In this document: positions 35,201-50,600 of the stretch, piece after piece | Layout of the letters: the number at the start of each line of letters is the position of its first letter | Numbering within the stretch: the stretch's first letter is position 1 | From: Hydractinia symbiolongicarpus | Taxonomy: Eukaryota > Cnidaria > Hydrozoa > Anthoathecata > Hydractiniidae | NCBI RefSeq assembly: GCF_029227915.1 | Contig: NC_079886.1 | Coordinates: 27,940,501 to 28,004,500 of the forward strand | Length of the DNA: 64,000 nt | Direction of reading: 5' to 3' | Translations under genes and position numbers: made by a program | The notes under the pieces: generated by a model | Told to the model about the DNA's origin: nothing | The model's input: the letters and a program-made list of their open reading frames with translations, nothing else | Database searches by the model: none

Positions 35201-38200
35201 CAAACGAAAACCCGCGATTTCCCCTAAATCCCGGAACCGGCCCGTATAGTCAAAAGTATACAAAGAAAGTACGCAGGGAGTAAACTCATTTCCCGAACGA
35301 TTCTTTAAATTATATTTTCACCACTAAAACGCATGACACTTGTAGTTTTCAAAAATGATTTCATATTTGATGAGACGCTGAATAAAAGAAGTTTAATCGC
35401 CGGCAAACGAAAACCCGCGATTTCCCGTAAGTCCCGGGCTTGGCCCGTATAGTCGAATGTATACAAAGAAAGTACCCAGGGAGTAAACTCATTTCCCGAA
35501 GGGATCTTTAAATTATTTTTTCACCACTAAAACGCATGAAACTTGTAGTTTTCAAAAATAATTTTATTTTTGATGAGACGCTGAATAAAAGAAGTTTAAT
35601 CGCCGGGAAACGAAAACCCGCGATTTCCCGTAAATCCCGGGCTTGGCCCGTATAGTCAAAAGTATACAAAGAAAGTACCCAGGGAGTAAACTCATTTCCC
35701 GAACGATTCTTTAAATCATTTTTTCAACACTAAAACGCATAAGAATTGTAGTTTTCAAAACTGATTTCATTTTTGATGAGACGCTGAATAAAGGGAGTTT
35801 AATCTCCGGCAAACAAAAACCCGCGATTCACCCTAAATCCTGGAACCGGCCGGTATAGTCGAATGTATACAAAGAAAGTACGCAGGGAGTAAACTCATTT
35901 CCCGAACGATTCTTTAAATTATATTTTCACCACTAAAACGCATGACACTTGTATTTTTCAAAAATAATTTCGTTTTTGATGAGACGCTGAATAAAAGAAG
36001 TTTAATCACCGGCAAACAAAAACCCGCCATTTCCCGTAAGTCCCGGGCTTGGCCCGTACAGTCGAATGTATACAAAGAAAGTACCCAGGGAGTAAACTCA
36101 TTTCCCGAAGGATTCTTTAAATTATTTTTTCACCACTAAAACGCATGAGACTTGTAGTTTTCAAAAATGATTTCATTTTTGATGAGACGCTGAATAAAAG
36201 GAGTTTAATCTCCGGCAAACGAAAACCCGCGATTTCCCCTAAATCCCGGAACCGGCCCGTGTAGTCAAAAGTATACAAAGAAAGTACGCAGGGAGTAAAC
36301 TCATTTCCCGAACGATTCTTTAAATTATATTTTCACCACTAAAACGCATGACACTTGTAGTTTTCAAAAATGATTTCATTTTTGATGAGACGCTGAATAA
36401 AAGAAGTTTAATCGCCGGCAAACGAAAACCCGCGATTTCCCGTAAATCCCGGGCTTGGCCCGTATAGTCGAATGTATACAAAGAAAGTACCCAGGGAGTA
36501 AACTCATTTGCCGAACGATTTTTTAAATTATTTTTTTACCACTAAGACGCATGAGACTTGTAGTTTTCAAATATGATTTCATTTTTGATAAGACGCTGAA
36601 TAAAAGGAGTTTAATCGCCGGCAAACGAAAACCCGCGATTTCCCGTAAGTCCCGGGCTTGGCCCGTATAGTCGAATGTATACAAAGAAAGTACCCAGGGA
36701 GTAAACTCATTTCCCGAAGGGATCTTTAAATTATTTTTTCACCACTAAAACGCATGAAACTTGTAGTTTTCAAAAATAATTTCATTTTTGATGAGACGCT
36801 GAATAAAAGAAGTTTAATCGCCGGGAAACGAAAACCCGCGATTTCCCGTAAATCCCGGGCTTGGCCCGTATAGTCAAAAGTATACAAAGAAAGTACCCAG
36901 GGAGTAAACTCATTTCCCGAACGATTCTTTAAATCATTTTTTCAACACTAAAACGCATAAGAATTGTAGTTTTCAAAACTGATTTCATTTTTGATGAGAC
37001 GCTGAATAAAGGGAGTTTAATCTCCGGCAAACAAAAACCCGCGATTCACCCTAAATCCTGGAACCGGCCGGTATAGTCGAATGTATACAAAGAAAGTACG
37101 CAGGGAGTAAACTCATTTCCCGAACGATTCTTTAAATTATATTTTCACCACTAAAACGCATGACACTTGTAGTTTTCAAAAATGATTTCATTTTTGATGA
37201 GACGCTGAATAAAAGAAGTTTAATCGCCGGCAAACGAAAACCCGCGATTTCCCGTAAATCCCGGGCTTGGCCCGTATAGCCGAATGTATACAAAGAAAGT
37301 ACCCAGGGAGTAAACTCATTTGCCGAACGATTTTTTAAATTATTTTTTTACCACTGAGACGCATGAGACTTGTAGTTTTCAAATATGATTTCATTTTTGA
37401 TAAGACGCTGAATAAAAGGAGTTTAATCGCCGGCAAACGAAAACCCGCGATTTCCCGTAAGTCCCTGGCTTGGCCCGTATAGTCGAATGTATACAAAGAA
37501 AGTACCCAGGGAGTAAACTCATTTCCCGAAGGGATCTTTAAATTATTTTTTCACCACTAAAACGCATGAGACTTGTAGTTTTCAAAAATAATTTCATTTT
37601 TGATGAGACGCTGAATAAAAGAAGTTTAATCGCCGGGAAACGAAAACCCGCGATTTCCCGTAAATCCCGGGCTTGGCCCGTATAGTCAAATGTATACAAA
37701 GAAAGTACCCAGGGAGTAAACTCATTTCCCGAACGATTTTTTAAATTATTTTTTTACCACTTAGACGCATGAGACTTGTAGTTTTCAAATATGATTTCAT
37801 TTTTGATGAGACGCTGAATAAAAGGAGTTTAGTCGCCGGCAAACGAAAACCCGCGATTTCCCGTAAACCCCGGACTCGGCCGGTATAGTCAAAAGTATAC
37901 AAAGAAAGTACCCAGGGAGTAAACTCATTTCCCGAACGATTCTTTAAATCATTTTTTCAACACTAAAACGCATAAGAATTGTAGTTTTCAAAACTGATTT
38001 CATTTTTGATGAGACGCTGAATAAAGGGAGTTTAATCTCCGGCAAACAAAAACCCGCGATTCACCCTAAATCCTGGAACCGGCCGGTATAGTCGAATGTA
38101 TACAAAGAAAGTACGCAGGGAGTAAACTCATTTCCCGAACGATTCTTTAACTTATATTTTCACCACTAAAACGCATGAGATTTGTAGTTTTCAAAAATGA

Positions 38201-39050
38201 TTTCATTTTTGATGAGACGCTGAATAAAAGAAGTTTAATCGCCGGCAAACAAAAACCCGCGATTTCCCGTAAATCCAGGGCTTGGCCCGTATAGTCGAAT
38301 GTATACAAAGAAAGTACCCAGGGAGTAAACTCATTTCCCGAACGATTTTTTAAATTATTTTTTTACCACTAAGACGCATGAGACTTGTAGTTTTTAAAAA
38401 TGAATTCATTTTTGATGAGACGCTGAATAAAAGGAGTTTAATCGCCGGCAAACGAAAACCCGGGAGTTCCCGTAAATCCCAGACTCGGCCCGTATAGTGA
38501 AAAGTATACAAAGAAAGTACGCAGGGAGTAAACTCATTTCCCGAACGATTCCTTAAATTATTTTTCACCACTAAAACGCATGAGACTTGTATTTTTCAAA
38601 AATAATTTCGTTTTTGATGAGACGCTGAATAAAAGAAGTTTAATCGCCGGCAAACAAAAACCCGCCATTTCCCGTAAGTCCCGGGCTTGGCCCGTACAGT
38701 CGAATGTATACAAAGAAAGTACCCAGGGAGTAAACTCATTTCCCAAAGGATTCTTTAAATTATTTTTTCACCACTAAAACGCATGAGACTTGTAGTTTTC
38801 AAAAATGATTTCATTTTTGATGAGACGCTGAATAAAAGGAGTTTAATCTCCGGCAAACGAAAACCCGCGATTTCCCCTAAATCCCGGAACCGGCCCGTAT
38901 AGTCAAAAGTATACAAAGAAAGTACGCAGGGAGTAAACTCATTTCCCGAACGATTCTTTAAATTATATTTTCACCACTAAAACGCATGACACTTGTAGTT
39001 TTCAAAAATGATTTCATATTTGATGAGACGCTGAATAAAAGAAGTTTAAT
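32289..39050 (+). repeat. 3,653-bp higher-order repeat (18 monomers), two copies
   Basis: The unit from 32289 recurs from 35942, and the one from 34697 recurs from 38350. Rare markers keep the same spacing: accactgagacgc at 33698 and 37351, taaatcctggaaccggccgg blocks, and aacttatattttcacc at 34496 and 38149. Only scattered substitutions separate the copies in the stretches I compared. Confidence 0.88.
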
Positions 39051-42000
39051 CGCCGGCAAACGAAAACCCGCGATTTCCCGTAAATCCCGGGCTTGGCCCG
39101 TATAGTCGAATGTATACAAAGAAAGTACCCAGGGAGTAAACTCATTTCCCGAACGATTTTTTAAATTAATTTTTTACCACTAAGACGCATGAGACTTGTA
39201 GTTTTTAAAAATGAATTCATTTTTGATGAGACGCTGAATAAAAGAAGTTTAATCGCCGGTAAACGAAAACCCGCGATTTCCCGTAAGTCCCGGGCTTTGC
39301 CCGTATAGTCGAATGTATACAAAGAAAGTACCCAGGGAGTAAACTCATTTCCCGAAGGATTCTTTAAATTATTTTTTCACCACTAAAACGCATGAGACTT
39401 GTAGTTTTCAAAAATACTTTCATTTTTGATGAGACGCTGAATAAAAGAAGTTTAATCGCCGGCAAACGAAAACCCGCGATTTCCCGTAAATCCCGGGCTT
39501 GGCCCGTATAGTCGAATGTATACAAAGAAAGTACCCAGGGAGTAAACTCATTTGCCGAACGATTTTTTAAATTATTTTTTTACCACTAAGACGCATGAGA
39601 CTTGTAGTTTTCAAATATGATTTCATTTTTGATAAGACGCTGAATAAAAGGAGTTTAATCGCCGGCAAACGAAGACCCGCGATTTCCCGTAAGTCCCGGG
39701 CTTGGCCCGTATAGTCGAATGTATACAAAGAAAGTACCCAGGGAGTAAACTCATTTCCCGAAGGGATCTTTAAATTATTTTTTCACCACTAAAACGCATG
39801 AGACTTGTAGTTTTCAAAAATAATTTCATTTTTGATGAGACGCTGAATAAAAGAAGTTTAATCGCCGGGAAACGAAAACCCGCGATTTCCCGTAAATCCC
39901 GGGCTTGGCCCGTATAGTCAAATGTATACAAAGAAAGTACCCAGGGAGTAAACTCATTTCCCGAACGATTTTTTAAATTATTTTTTTACCACTAAGACGC
40001 ATGAGACTTGTAGTTTTCAAATATGATTTCATTTTTGATGAGACGCTGAATAAAAGGAGTTTAATCGCCGGCAAACGAAAACCCGCGATTTCCCGTAAAC
40101 CCCGGACTCGGCCGGTATAGTCAAAAGTATACAAAGAAAGTACCCAGGGAGTAAACTCATTTCCCGAACGATTCTTTAAATCATTTTTTCACCACTAAAA
40201 CGCATAAGAATTGTAGTTTTCAAAACTGATTTCATTTTTGATGAGACGCTGAATAAAGGGAGTTTAATCTCCGGCAAACAAAAACCCGCGATTCACCCTA
40301 AATCCTGGAACCGGCCGGTATAGTCGAATGTATACAAAGAAAGTACGCAGGGAGTAAACTCATTTCCCGAACGATTCTTTAACTTATATTTTCACCACTA
40401 AAACGCATGAGATTTGTAGTTTTCAAAAATGATTTCATTTTTGATGAGACGCTGAATAAAAGAAGTTTAATCGCCGGCAAACGAAAACCCGCGATTTCCC
40501 GTAAATCCCGGGCTTGGCCCGTATAGTCGAATGTATACAAAGAAAGTACCCAGGGAGTAAACTCATTTCCCGAACGATTTTTTAAATTATTTTTTTACCA
40601 CTAAAACGCATGAGACTTGTAGTTTTCAAAAATGATTTCATTTTTGATGAGACGTTGAATAAAAGGAGTTTAATCGCCGGCAAACGAAAACCCGCGATTT
40701 CCCGTAAATCCCGGACTCGGCCCGTATAGTCAAAAGTACACAAAGAAAGTACCCAGGGAGTAAACTCATTTCCCGAACGATTCTTTAAATTATTTGTTCA
40801 CCACTAAAACGCATGAGACTTGTAGTTTTCAAAACTGATTTTTTTTTATGAGACGCTGAATAAAAGGAGTTTAATCGCCGGCAAACGAAAACCCGCGCTT
40901 TCCCGTATATTCAGGACTCGGCCCGTATAGTCAAATGTATACAAGGAAAGTACCCAAGGAGTAAACTCATTTTCCGAACGATTTTTTAAATTATTTTTTC
41001 ACCACTAAAACGCATGAGACTTGTAGTTTTCAAAAATGATTTCATTTTTGATGAGACGCTGAATAAAAGGAGTTTAATCGCCGGCAAACGAAAACCCGGG
41101 AGTTCCCGTAAATCCCGGGCTTGACCCTTATAGTCGAATGTTTAGAAAGAAAGTACACTGGGAATAAACTCATTTCCCGAACGATTTTTTAAATTAACTT
41201 TATACCACTAAAACGCATAAGACTTGTAGTTTTCAAAAACGATTTCATTCTTGATGAGACGCTGAATAAAAAGAGTTTAATCTCCGGCAAACGAAAACCC
41301 GCGATTTCCCGTAAATCTCAGACTCGGCCCGTATAGTGAAAAGTATACAAAGAAAGTACGCAGGGAGTAAACTCATTTCCCGAACGATTCCTTAAATTAT
41401 TTTTCACCACTAAAACGCATGAGACTTGTAGTTTTTAAAAATAATTTCGTTTTTGATGAGACGCTGAATAAAAGAAGTTTAATCGCCGGCAAACAAAAAC
41501 CCGCCATTTCCCGTAAGTCCCGGGCTTGGCCCGTATAGGCAAATGTATACAAAGAAAGTACCCAGGGAGTAAACTCATTTCCCGAAGGATTCTTTAAATT
41601 ATTTTTTCACCACTAAAACGCATGAGACTTGTAGTTTTCAAAAATGATTTCATTTTTGATGAGACGCTGAATGAAAGGAGTTTAATCTCCGGCAAACGAA
41701 AACCCGCGATTTCCCGTAAATCTCAGACTCGGCCCGTATAGTGAAAAGTATACAAAGAAAGTACGCAGGGAGTAAACTCATTTCCCGAACGATTCTTTAA
41801 ATTATATTTTCACCACTAAAACGCATGACACTTGTAGTTTTCAAAAATGATTTCATTTTTGATGAGACGCTGAATAAAAGAAGTTCAATCGCCGGCAAAC
41901 AAAAACCCGCCATTTCCCGTAAGTCCCGGGCTTGGCCCGTACAGTCGAATGTATACAAAGAAAGTACCCAGGGAGTAAACTCATTTCCCGAAGGATTCTT

Positions 42001-45000
42001 TAAATTATTTTTTCACCACTAAAACGCATGAGACTTGTAGTTTTCAAAAATGATTTCATTTTTGATGAGACGCTGAATAAAAGGAGTTTAATCTCCGGCA
42101 AACGAAAACCCGCGATTTCCCCTAAATCCCGGAACCGGCCCGGATAGTCAAAAGTATACAAAGAAAGAACGCAGGGAGTAAACTCATTTCCCGAACGATT
42201 CTTTAAATTATATTTTCACCACTAAAACGCATGACACTTGTAGTTTTCAAAAATGATTTCATTTTTGATGAGACGCTGAATAAAAGAAGTTTAATCGCCG
42301 GCAAACGAAAACCCGCGATTTCCCGTAAATCCCGGGCTTGGCCCGTATAGTCGAATGTATACAAAGAAAGTACCCAGGGAGTAAACTCATTTGCCGAACG
42401 ATTTTTTAAATTATCTTTTTACCACTAAGACGCATGAGACTTGTAGTTTTCAAATATGATTTCACTTTTGATAAGACGCTGAATAAAAGGAGTTTAATCG
42501 CCGGCAAACGAAAACCCGCGATTTCCCGTAAGTCCCGGGCTTGGCCCGTATAGTCGAATGTATACAAAGAAAGTACCCAGGGAGTAAACTCATTTCCCGA
42601 AGGGATCTTTAAATTATTTTTTCACCACTAAAACGCATGAGACTTGTAGTTTTCAAAAATAATTTCATTTTTGATGAGACGCTGAATAAAAGAAGTTTAA
42701 TCGCCGGGAAACGAAAACCCGCGATTTCCCGTAAATCCCGGGCTTGGCCCGTATAGTCGAATGTATACAAAGAAAGTACCCAGGGAGTAAACTCATTTGC
42801 CGAACGATTTTTTAAATTATCTTTTTACCACTAAGACGCATGAGACTTGTAGTTTTCAAATATGATTTCACTTTTGATAAGACGCTGAATAAAAGGAGTT
42901 TAATCGCCGGCAAACGAAAACCCGCGATTTCCCGTAAGTCCCGGGCTTGGCCCGTATAGTCGAATGTATACAAAGAAAGTACCCAGGGAGTAAACTCATT
43001 TCCCGAAGGGATCTTTAAATTATTTTTTCACCACTAAAACGCATGAGACTTGTAGTTTTCAAAAATAATTTCATTTTTGATGAGACGCTGAATAAAAGAA
43101 GTTTAATCGCCGGGAAACGAAAACCCGCGATTTCCCGTAAATCCCGGGCTTGGCCCGTATAGTCAAATGTATACAAAGAAAGTACCCAGGGAGTAAACTC
43201 ATTTCCCGAACGATTTTTTAAATTATTTTTTTACCACTAAGACGCATGAGACTTGTAGTTTTCAAATATGATTTCATTTTTGATGAGACGCTGAATAAAA
43301 GGAGTTTAATCGCCGGCAAACGAAAACCCGCGATTTCCCGTAAACCCCGGACTCGGCCGGTATAGTCAAAAGTATACAAAGAAAGTACCCAGGGAGTAAA
43401 CTCATTTCCCGAACGATTCTTTAAATCATTTTTTCAACACTAAAACGCATAAGAATTGTAGTTGTCAAAACTGATTTCATTTTTGATGAGACGCTGAATA
43501 AAGGGAGTTTAATCTCCGGCAAACAAAAACCCGCGATTCACCCTAAATCCTGGAACCGGCCGGTATAGTCGAATGTATACAAAGAAAGTACGCAGGGAGT
43601 AAACTCATTTCCCGAACGATTCTTTAACTTATATTTTCACCACTAAAACGCATGAGATTTGTAGTTTTCAAAAATGATTTCATTTTTGATGAGACGCTGA
43701 ATAAAAGAAGTTTAATCGCCGGCAAACGAAAACCCGCGATTTCCCGTAAATCCCGGGCTTGGCCCGTATAGTCGAATGTATACAAAGAAAGTACCCAGGG
43801 AGTAAACTCATTTCCCGAACGATTTTTTAAATTATTTTTTTACCACTAAGACGCATGAGACTTGTAGTTTTTAAAAATGAATTCATTTTTGATGAGACGC
43901 TGAATAAAAGGAGTTTAATCGCCGGCAAACGAAAACCCGGGAGTTCCCGTAAATCCCAGACTCGGCCCGTATAGTGAAAAGTATACAAAGAAAGTACGCA
44001 GGGAGTAAACTCATTTCCCGAACGATTCCTTAAATTATTTTTCACCACTAAAACGCATGAGACTTGTATTTTTCAAAAATAATTTCGTTTTTGATGAGAC
44101 GCTGAATAAAAGAAGTTTAATCGCCGGCAAACAAAAACCCGCCATTTCCCGTAAGTCCCGGGCTTGGCCCGTACAGTCGAATGTATACAAAGAAAGTACC
44201 CAGGGAGTAAACTCATTTCCCGTAGGATTCTTTAAATTATTTTTTCACCACTAAAACGCATGAGACTTGTAGTTTTCAAAAATGATTTCATTTTTGATGA
44301 GACGCTGAATAAAAGGAGTTTAATCTCCGGCAAACGAAAACCCGCGATTTCCCCTAAATCCCGGAACCGGCCCGTATAGTCAAAAGTATACAAAGAAAGT
44401 ACGCAGGGAGTAAACTCATTTCCCGAACGATTCTTTAAATTATATTTTCACCACTAAAACGCATGACACTTGTAGTTTTCAAAAATGATTTCATTTTTGA
44501 TGAGACGCTGAATAAAAGAAGTTTAATCGCCGGCAAACGAAAACCCGCGATTTCCCGTAAATCCCGGGCTTGGCCCGTATAGTCGAATGTATACAAAGAA
44601 AGTACCCAGGGAGTAAACTCATTTGCCGAACGATTTTTTAAATTATTTTTTTACCACTAAGACGCATGAGACTTGTAGTTTTCAAATATGATTTCACTTT
44701 TGATAAGACGCTGAATAAAAGGAGTTTAATCGCCGGCAAACGAAAACCCGCGATTTCCCGTAAGTCCCGGGCTTGGCCCGTATAGTCGAATGTATACAAA
44801 GAAAGTACCCAGGGAGTAAACTCATTTCCCGAAGGGATCTTTAAATTATTTTTTCACCACTAAAACGCATGAGACTTGTAGTTTTCAAAAATAATTTCAT
44901 TTTTGATGAGACGCTGAATAAAAGAAGTTTAATCGCCGGGAAACGAAAACCCGCGATTTCCCGTAAATCCCGGGCTTGGCCCGTATAGTCAAATGTATAC

Positions 45001-45652
45001 AAAGAAAGTACCCAGGGAGTAAACTCATTTCCCGAACGATTTTTTAAATTATTTTTTTACCACTAAGACGCATGAGACTTGTAGTTTTCAAATATGATTT
45101 CATTTTTGATGAGACGCTGAATAAAAGGAGTTTAATCGCCGGCAAACGAAAACCCGCGATTTCCCGTAAACCCCGGACTCGGCCGGTATAGTCAAAAGTA
45201 TACAAAGAAAGTACCCAGGGAGTAAACTCATTTCCCGAACGATTCTTTAAATCATTTTTTCAACACTAAAACGCATAAGAATTGTAGTTTTCAAAACTGA
45301 TTTCATTTTTGATGAGACGCTGAATAAAGGGAGTTTAATCTCCGGCAAACAAAAACCCGCGATTCACCCTAAATCCTGGAACCGGCCGGTATAGTCGAAT
45401 GTATACAAAGAAAGTACGCAGGGAGTAAACTCATTTCCCGAACGATTCTTTAACTTATATTTTCACCACTAAAACGCATGAGATTTGTAGTTTTCAAAAA
45501 TGATTTCATTTTTGATGAGACGCTGAATAAAAGAAGTTTAATCGCCGGCAAACGAAAACCCGCGATTTCCCGTAAATCCCGGGCTTGGCCCGTATAGTCG
45601 AATGTATACAAAGAAAGTACCCAGGGAGTAAACTCATTTCCCGAACGATTTT

Positions 45653-48600
45653 TTAAATTATTTTATTACCACTAAGACGCATGAGACTTGTAGTTTTTAA
45701 AAATGAATTCATTTTTGATGAGACGCTGAATAAAAGGAGTTTAATCGCCGGCAAACGAAAACCCGGGAGTTCCCGTAAATCCCAGACTCGGCCCGTATAG
45801 TGAAAAGTATACAAAGAAAGTACGCAGGGAGTAAACTCATTTCCCGAACGATTCCTTAAATTATTTTTCACCACTAAAACGCATGAGACTTGTATTTTTC
45901 AAAAATAATTACGTTTTTGATGAGACGCTGAATAAAAGAAGTTTAATCGCCGGCAAACAAAAACCCGCCATTTCCCGTAAGTCCCGGGCTTGGCCCGTAC
46001 AGTCGAATGTATACAAAGAAAGTACCCAGGGAGTAAACTCATTTCCCTTAGGATTCTTTAAATTATTTTTTCACCACTAAAACGCATGAGACTTGTAGTT
46101 TTCAAAAATGATTTCATTTTTGATGAGACGCTGAATAAAAGGAGTTTAATCTCCGGCAAACAAAAACCTGCGATTTCCCCTAAATCCCGGAACCGGCCCG
46201 TATAGTCAAAAGTATACAAAGAAAGTACGCAGGGAGTAAACTCATTTCCCGAACGATTCTTTAAATTATATTTTCACCACTAAAACGCATGACACTTGTA
46301 GTTTTCAAAAATGATTTCATTTTTGATGAGACGCTGAATAAAAGAAGTTTAATCGCCGGCAAACGAAAACCCGCGATTTCCCGTAAATCCCGGGCTTGGC
46401 CCGTATAGTCGAATGTATACAAAGAAAGTACCCAGGGAGTAAACTCATTTCCCGAACGATTTTTTAAATTATTTTTTTACCACTAAGACGCATGAGACTT
46501 GTAGTTTATAAAAATGAATTCATTTTTGATGAGACGCTGAATAAAAGAAGTTTAATCGCCGGTAAACGAAAACCTGCGATTTCCCGTAAGTCCCGGGCTT
46601 TGCCCGTATAGTCGAATGTATACAAAGAAAGTACCCAGGGAGTAAACTCATTTCCCGAAGGATTCTTTAAATTATTTTTTCACCACTAAAACGCATGAGA
46701 CTTGTAGTTTTCAAAAATACTTTCATTTTTGATGAGACGCTGAATAAAAGAAGTTTAATCGCCGGCAAACGAAAACCCGCGATTTCCCGTAAATCCCGGG
46801 CTTGGCCCGTATAGTCGAATGTATACAAAGAAAGTACCCAGGGAGTAAACTCATTTGCCGAACGATTTTTTAAATTATTTTTTTACCACTAAGACGCATG
46901 AGACTTGTAGTTTTCAAATATGATTTAATTTTTGATAAGACGCTGAATAAAAGGAGTTTAATCGCCGGCAAACGAAAACCCGCGATTTCCCGTAAGTCCC
47001 GGGCTTGGCCCGTATAGTCGAATGTATACAAAGAAAGTACCCAGGGAGTAAACTCATTTCCCGAAGGGATCTTTAAATTATTTTTTCACCACTAAAACGC
47101 ATGAGACTTGTAGTTTTCAAAAATAATTTCATTTTTGATGAGACGCTGAATAAAAGAAGTTTAATCGCCGGGAAACGAAAACCCGCATTTCCCGTAAATC
47201 CCGGGCTTGGCCCGTATAGTCAAATGTATACAAAGAAAGTACCCAGGGAGTAAACTCATTTCCCGAACGATTTTTTAAATTATTTTTTTACCACTAAGAC
47301 GCATGAGACTTGTAGTTTTCAAATATGATTTCATTTTTGATGAGACGCTGAATAAAAGGAGTTTAATCGCCGGCAAACGAAAACCCGCGATTTCCCGTAA
47401 ACCCCGGACTCGGCCGGTATAGTCAAAAGTATACAAAGAAAGTACCCAGGGAGTAAACTCATTTCCCGAACGATTCTTTAAATCATTTTTTCACCACTAA
47501 AACGCATAAGAATTGTAGTTTTCAAAACTGATTTCATTTTTGATGAGACGCTGAATAAAGGGAGTTTAATCTCCGGCAAACAAAAACCCGCGATTCACCC
47601 TAAATCCTGGAACCGGCCGGTATAGTCGAATGTATACAAAGAAAGTACGCAGGGAGTAAACTCATTTCCCGAACGATTCTTTAACTTATATTTTCACCAC
47701 TAAAACGCATGAGATTTGTAGTTTTCAAAAATGATTTCATTTTTGATGAGACGCTGAATAAAAGAAGTTTAATCGCCGGGAAACGAAAACCCGCGATTTC
47801 CCGTAAATCCCGGGCTTGGCCCGTATAGTCAAATGTATACAAAGAAAGTACCCAGGGAGTAAACTCATTTCCCGAACGATTTTTTAAATTATTTTTTTAC
47901 CACTAAGACGCATGAGACTTGTAGTTTTCAAATATGATTTCATTTTTGATGAGACGCTGAATAAAAGGAGTTTAATCGCCGGCAAACGAAAACCCGCGAT
48001 TTCCCGTAAACCCCGGACTCGGCCGGTATAGTCAAAAGTATACAAAGAAAGTACCCAGGGAGTAAACTCATTTCCCGAACGATTCTTTAAATCATTTTTT
48101 CAACACTAAAACGCATAAGAATTGTAGTTTTCAAAACTGATTTCATTTTTGATGAGACGCTGAATAAAGGGAGTTTAATCTCCGGCAAACAAAAACCCGC
48201 GATTCACCCTAAATCCTGGAACCGGCCGGTATAGTCGAATGTATACAAAGAAAGTACGCAGGGAGTAAACTCATTTCCCGAACGATTCTTTAACTTATAT
48301 TTTCACCACTAAAACGCATGAGATTTGTAGTTTTCAAAAATGATTTCATTTTTGATGAGACGCTGAATAAAAGAAGTTTAATCGCCGGCAAACGAAAACC
48401 CGCGATTTCCCGTAAATCCCGGGCTTGGCCCGTATAGTCGAATGTATACAAAGAAAGTACCCAGGGAGTAAACTCATTTCCCGAACGATTTTTTAAATTA
48501 TTTTATTACCACTAAGACGCATGAGACTTGTAGTTTTTAAAAATGAATTCATTTTTGATGAGACGCTGAATAAAAGGAGTTTAATCGCCGGCAAACGAAA

Positions 48601-50600
48601 ACCCGGGAGTTCCCGTAAATCCCAGACTCGGCCCGTATAATGAAAAGTATACAAAGAAAGTACGCAGGGAGTAAACTCATTTCCCGAACGATTCCTTAAA
48701 TTATTTTTCACCACTAAAACGCATGAGACTTGTATTTTTCAAAAATAATTTCGTTTTTGATGAGACGCTGAATAAAAGAAGTTTAATCGCCGGCAAACAA
48801 AAACCCGCCATTTCCCGTAAGTCCCGGGCTTGGCCCGTACAGTCGAATGTATACAAAGAAAGTACCCAGGGAGTAAACTCATTTCCCGTAGGATTCTTTA
48901 AATTATTTTTTCACCACTAAAACGCATGAGACTTGTAGTTTTCAAAAATGATTTCATTTTTGATGAGACGCTGAATAAAAGGAGTTTAATCTCCGGCAAA
49001 CAAAAACCTGCGATTTCCCCTAAATCCCGGAACCGGCCCGTATAGTCAAAAGTATACAAAGAAAGTACGCAGGGAGTAAACTCATTTCCCGAACGATTCT
49101 TTAAATTATATTTTCACCACTAAAACGCATGACACTTGTAGTTTTCAAAAATGATTTCATTTTTGATGAGACGCTGAATAAAAGAAGTTTAATCGCCGGC
49201 AAACGAAAACCCGCGATTTCCCGTAAATCCCGGGCTTGGCCCGTATAGTCGAATGTATACAAAGAAAGTACCCAGGGAGTAAACTCATTTCCCGAACGAT
49301 TTTTTAAATTATTTTTTTACCACTAAGACGCATGAGACTTGTAGTTTATAAAAATGAATTCATTTTTGATGAGACGCTGAATAAAAGAAGTTTAATCGCC
49401 GGTAAACGAAAACCTGCGATTTCCCGTAAGTCCCGGGCTTTGCCCGTATAGTCGAATGTATACAAAGAAAGTACCCAGGGAGTAAACTCATTTCCCGAAG
49501 GATTCTTTAAATTATTTTTTCACCACTAAAACGCATGAGACTTGTAGTTTTCAAAAATACTTTCATTTTTGATGAGACGCTGAATAAAAGAAGTTTAATC
49601 GCCGGCAAACGAAAACCCGCGATTTCCCGTAAATCCCGGGCTTGGCCCGTATAGTCGAATGTATACAAAGAAAGTACCCAGGGAGTAAACTCATTTGCCG
49701 AACGATTTTTTAAATTATTTTTTTACCACTAAGACGCATGAGACTTGTAGTTTTCAAATATGATTTCATTTTTGATAAGACGCTGAATAAAAGGAGTTTA
49801 ATCGCCGGCAAACGAAAACCCGCGATTTCCCGTAAGTCCCGGGCTTGGTCCGTATAGTCGAATGTATACAAAGAAAGTACCCAGGGAGTAAACTCATTTC
49901 CCGAAGGGATCTTTAAATTATTTTTTCACCACTAAAACGCATGAGACTTGTAGTTTTCAAAAATAATTTCATTTTTGATGAGACGCTGAATAAAAGAAGT
50001 TTAATCGCCGGGAAACGAAAACCCGCATTTCCCGTAAATCCCGGGCTTGGCCCGTATAGTCAAATGTATACAAAGAAAGTACCCAGGGAGTAAACTCATT
50101 TCCCGAACGATTTTTTAAATTATTTTTTTACCACTAAGACGCATGAGACTTGTAGTTTTCAAATATGATTTCATTTTTGATGAGACGCTGAATAAAAGGA
50201 GTTTAATCGCCGGCAAACGAAAACCCGCGATTTCCCGTAAACCCCGGACTCGGCCGGTATAGTCAAAAGTATACAAAGAAAGTACCCAGGGAGTAAACTC
50301 ATTTCCCGAACGATTCTTTAAATCATTTTTTCACCACTAAAACGCATAAGAATTGTAGTTTTCAAAACTGATTTCATTTTTGATGAGACGCTGAATAAAA
50401 GGAGTTTAATCTCCGGCAAACAAAAACCCGCGATTCACCCTAAATCCTGGAACCGGCCGGTATAGTCGAATGTATACAAAGAAAGTACGCAGGGAGTAAA
50501 CTCATTTCCCGAACGATTCTTTAACTTATATTTTCACCACTAAAACGCATGAGATTTGTAGTTTTCAAAAATGATTTCATTTTTGATGAGACGCTGAATA
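45653..50600 (+). repeat. 2,840-bp higher-order repeat (14 monomers), two copies
   Basis: Markers spaced 2,840 bp apart are caaacaaaaacctgcg (46158 and 48998), gtagtttataaaaatgaattc (46501 and 49341) and gaaaacccgcatttcccg with a 2-bp loss (47176 and 50016). The copies stop matching near 47.77 and 50.61 kb (cgccgggaaacg versus cgccggcaaacg). Confidence 0.85.
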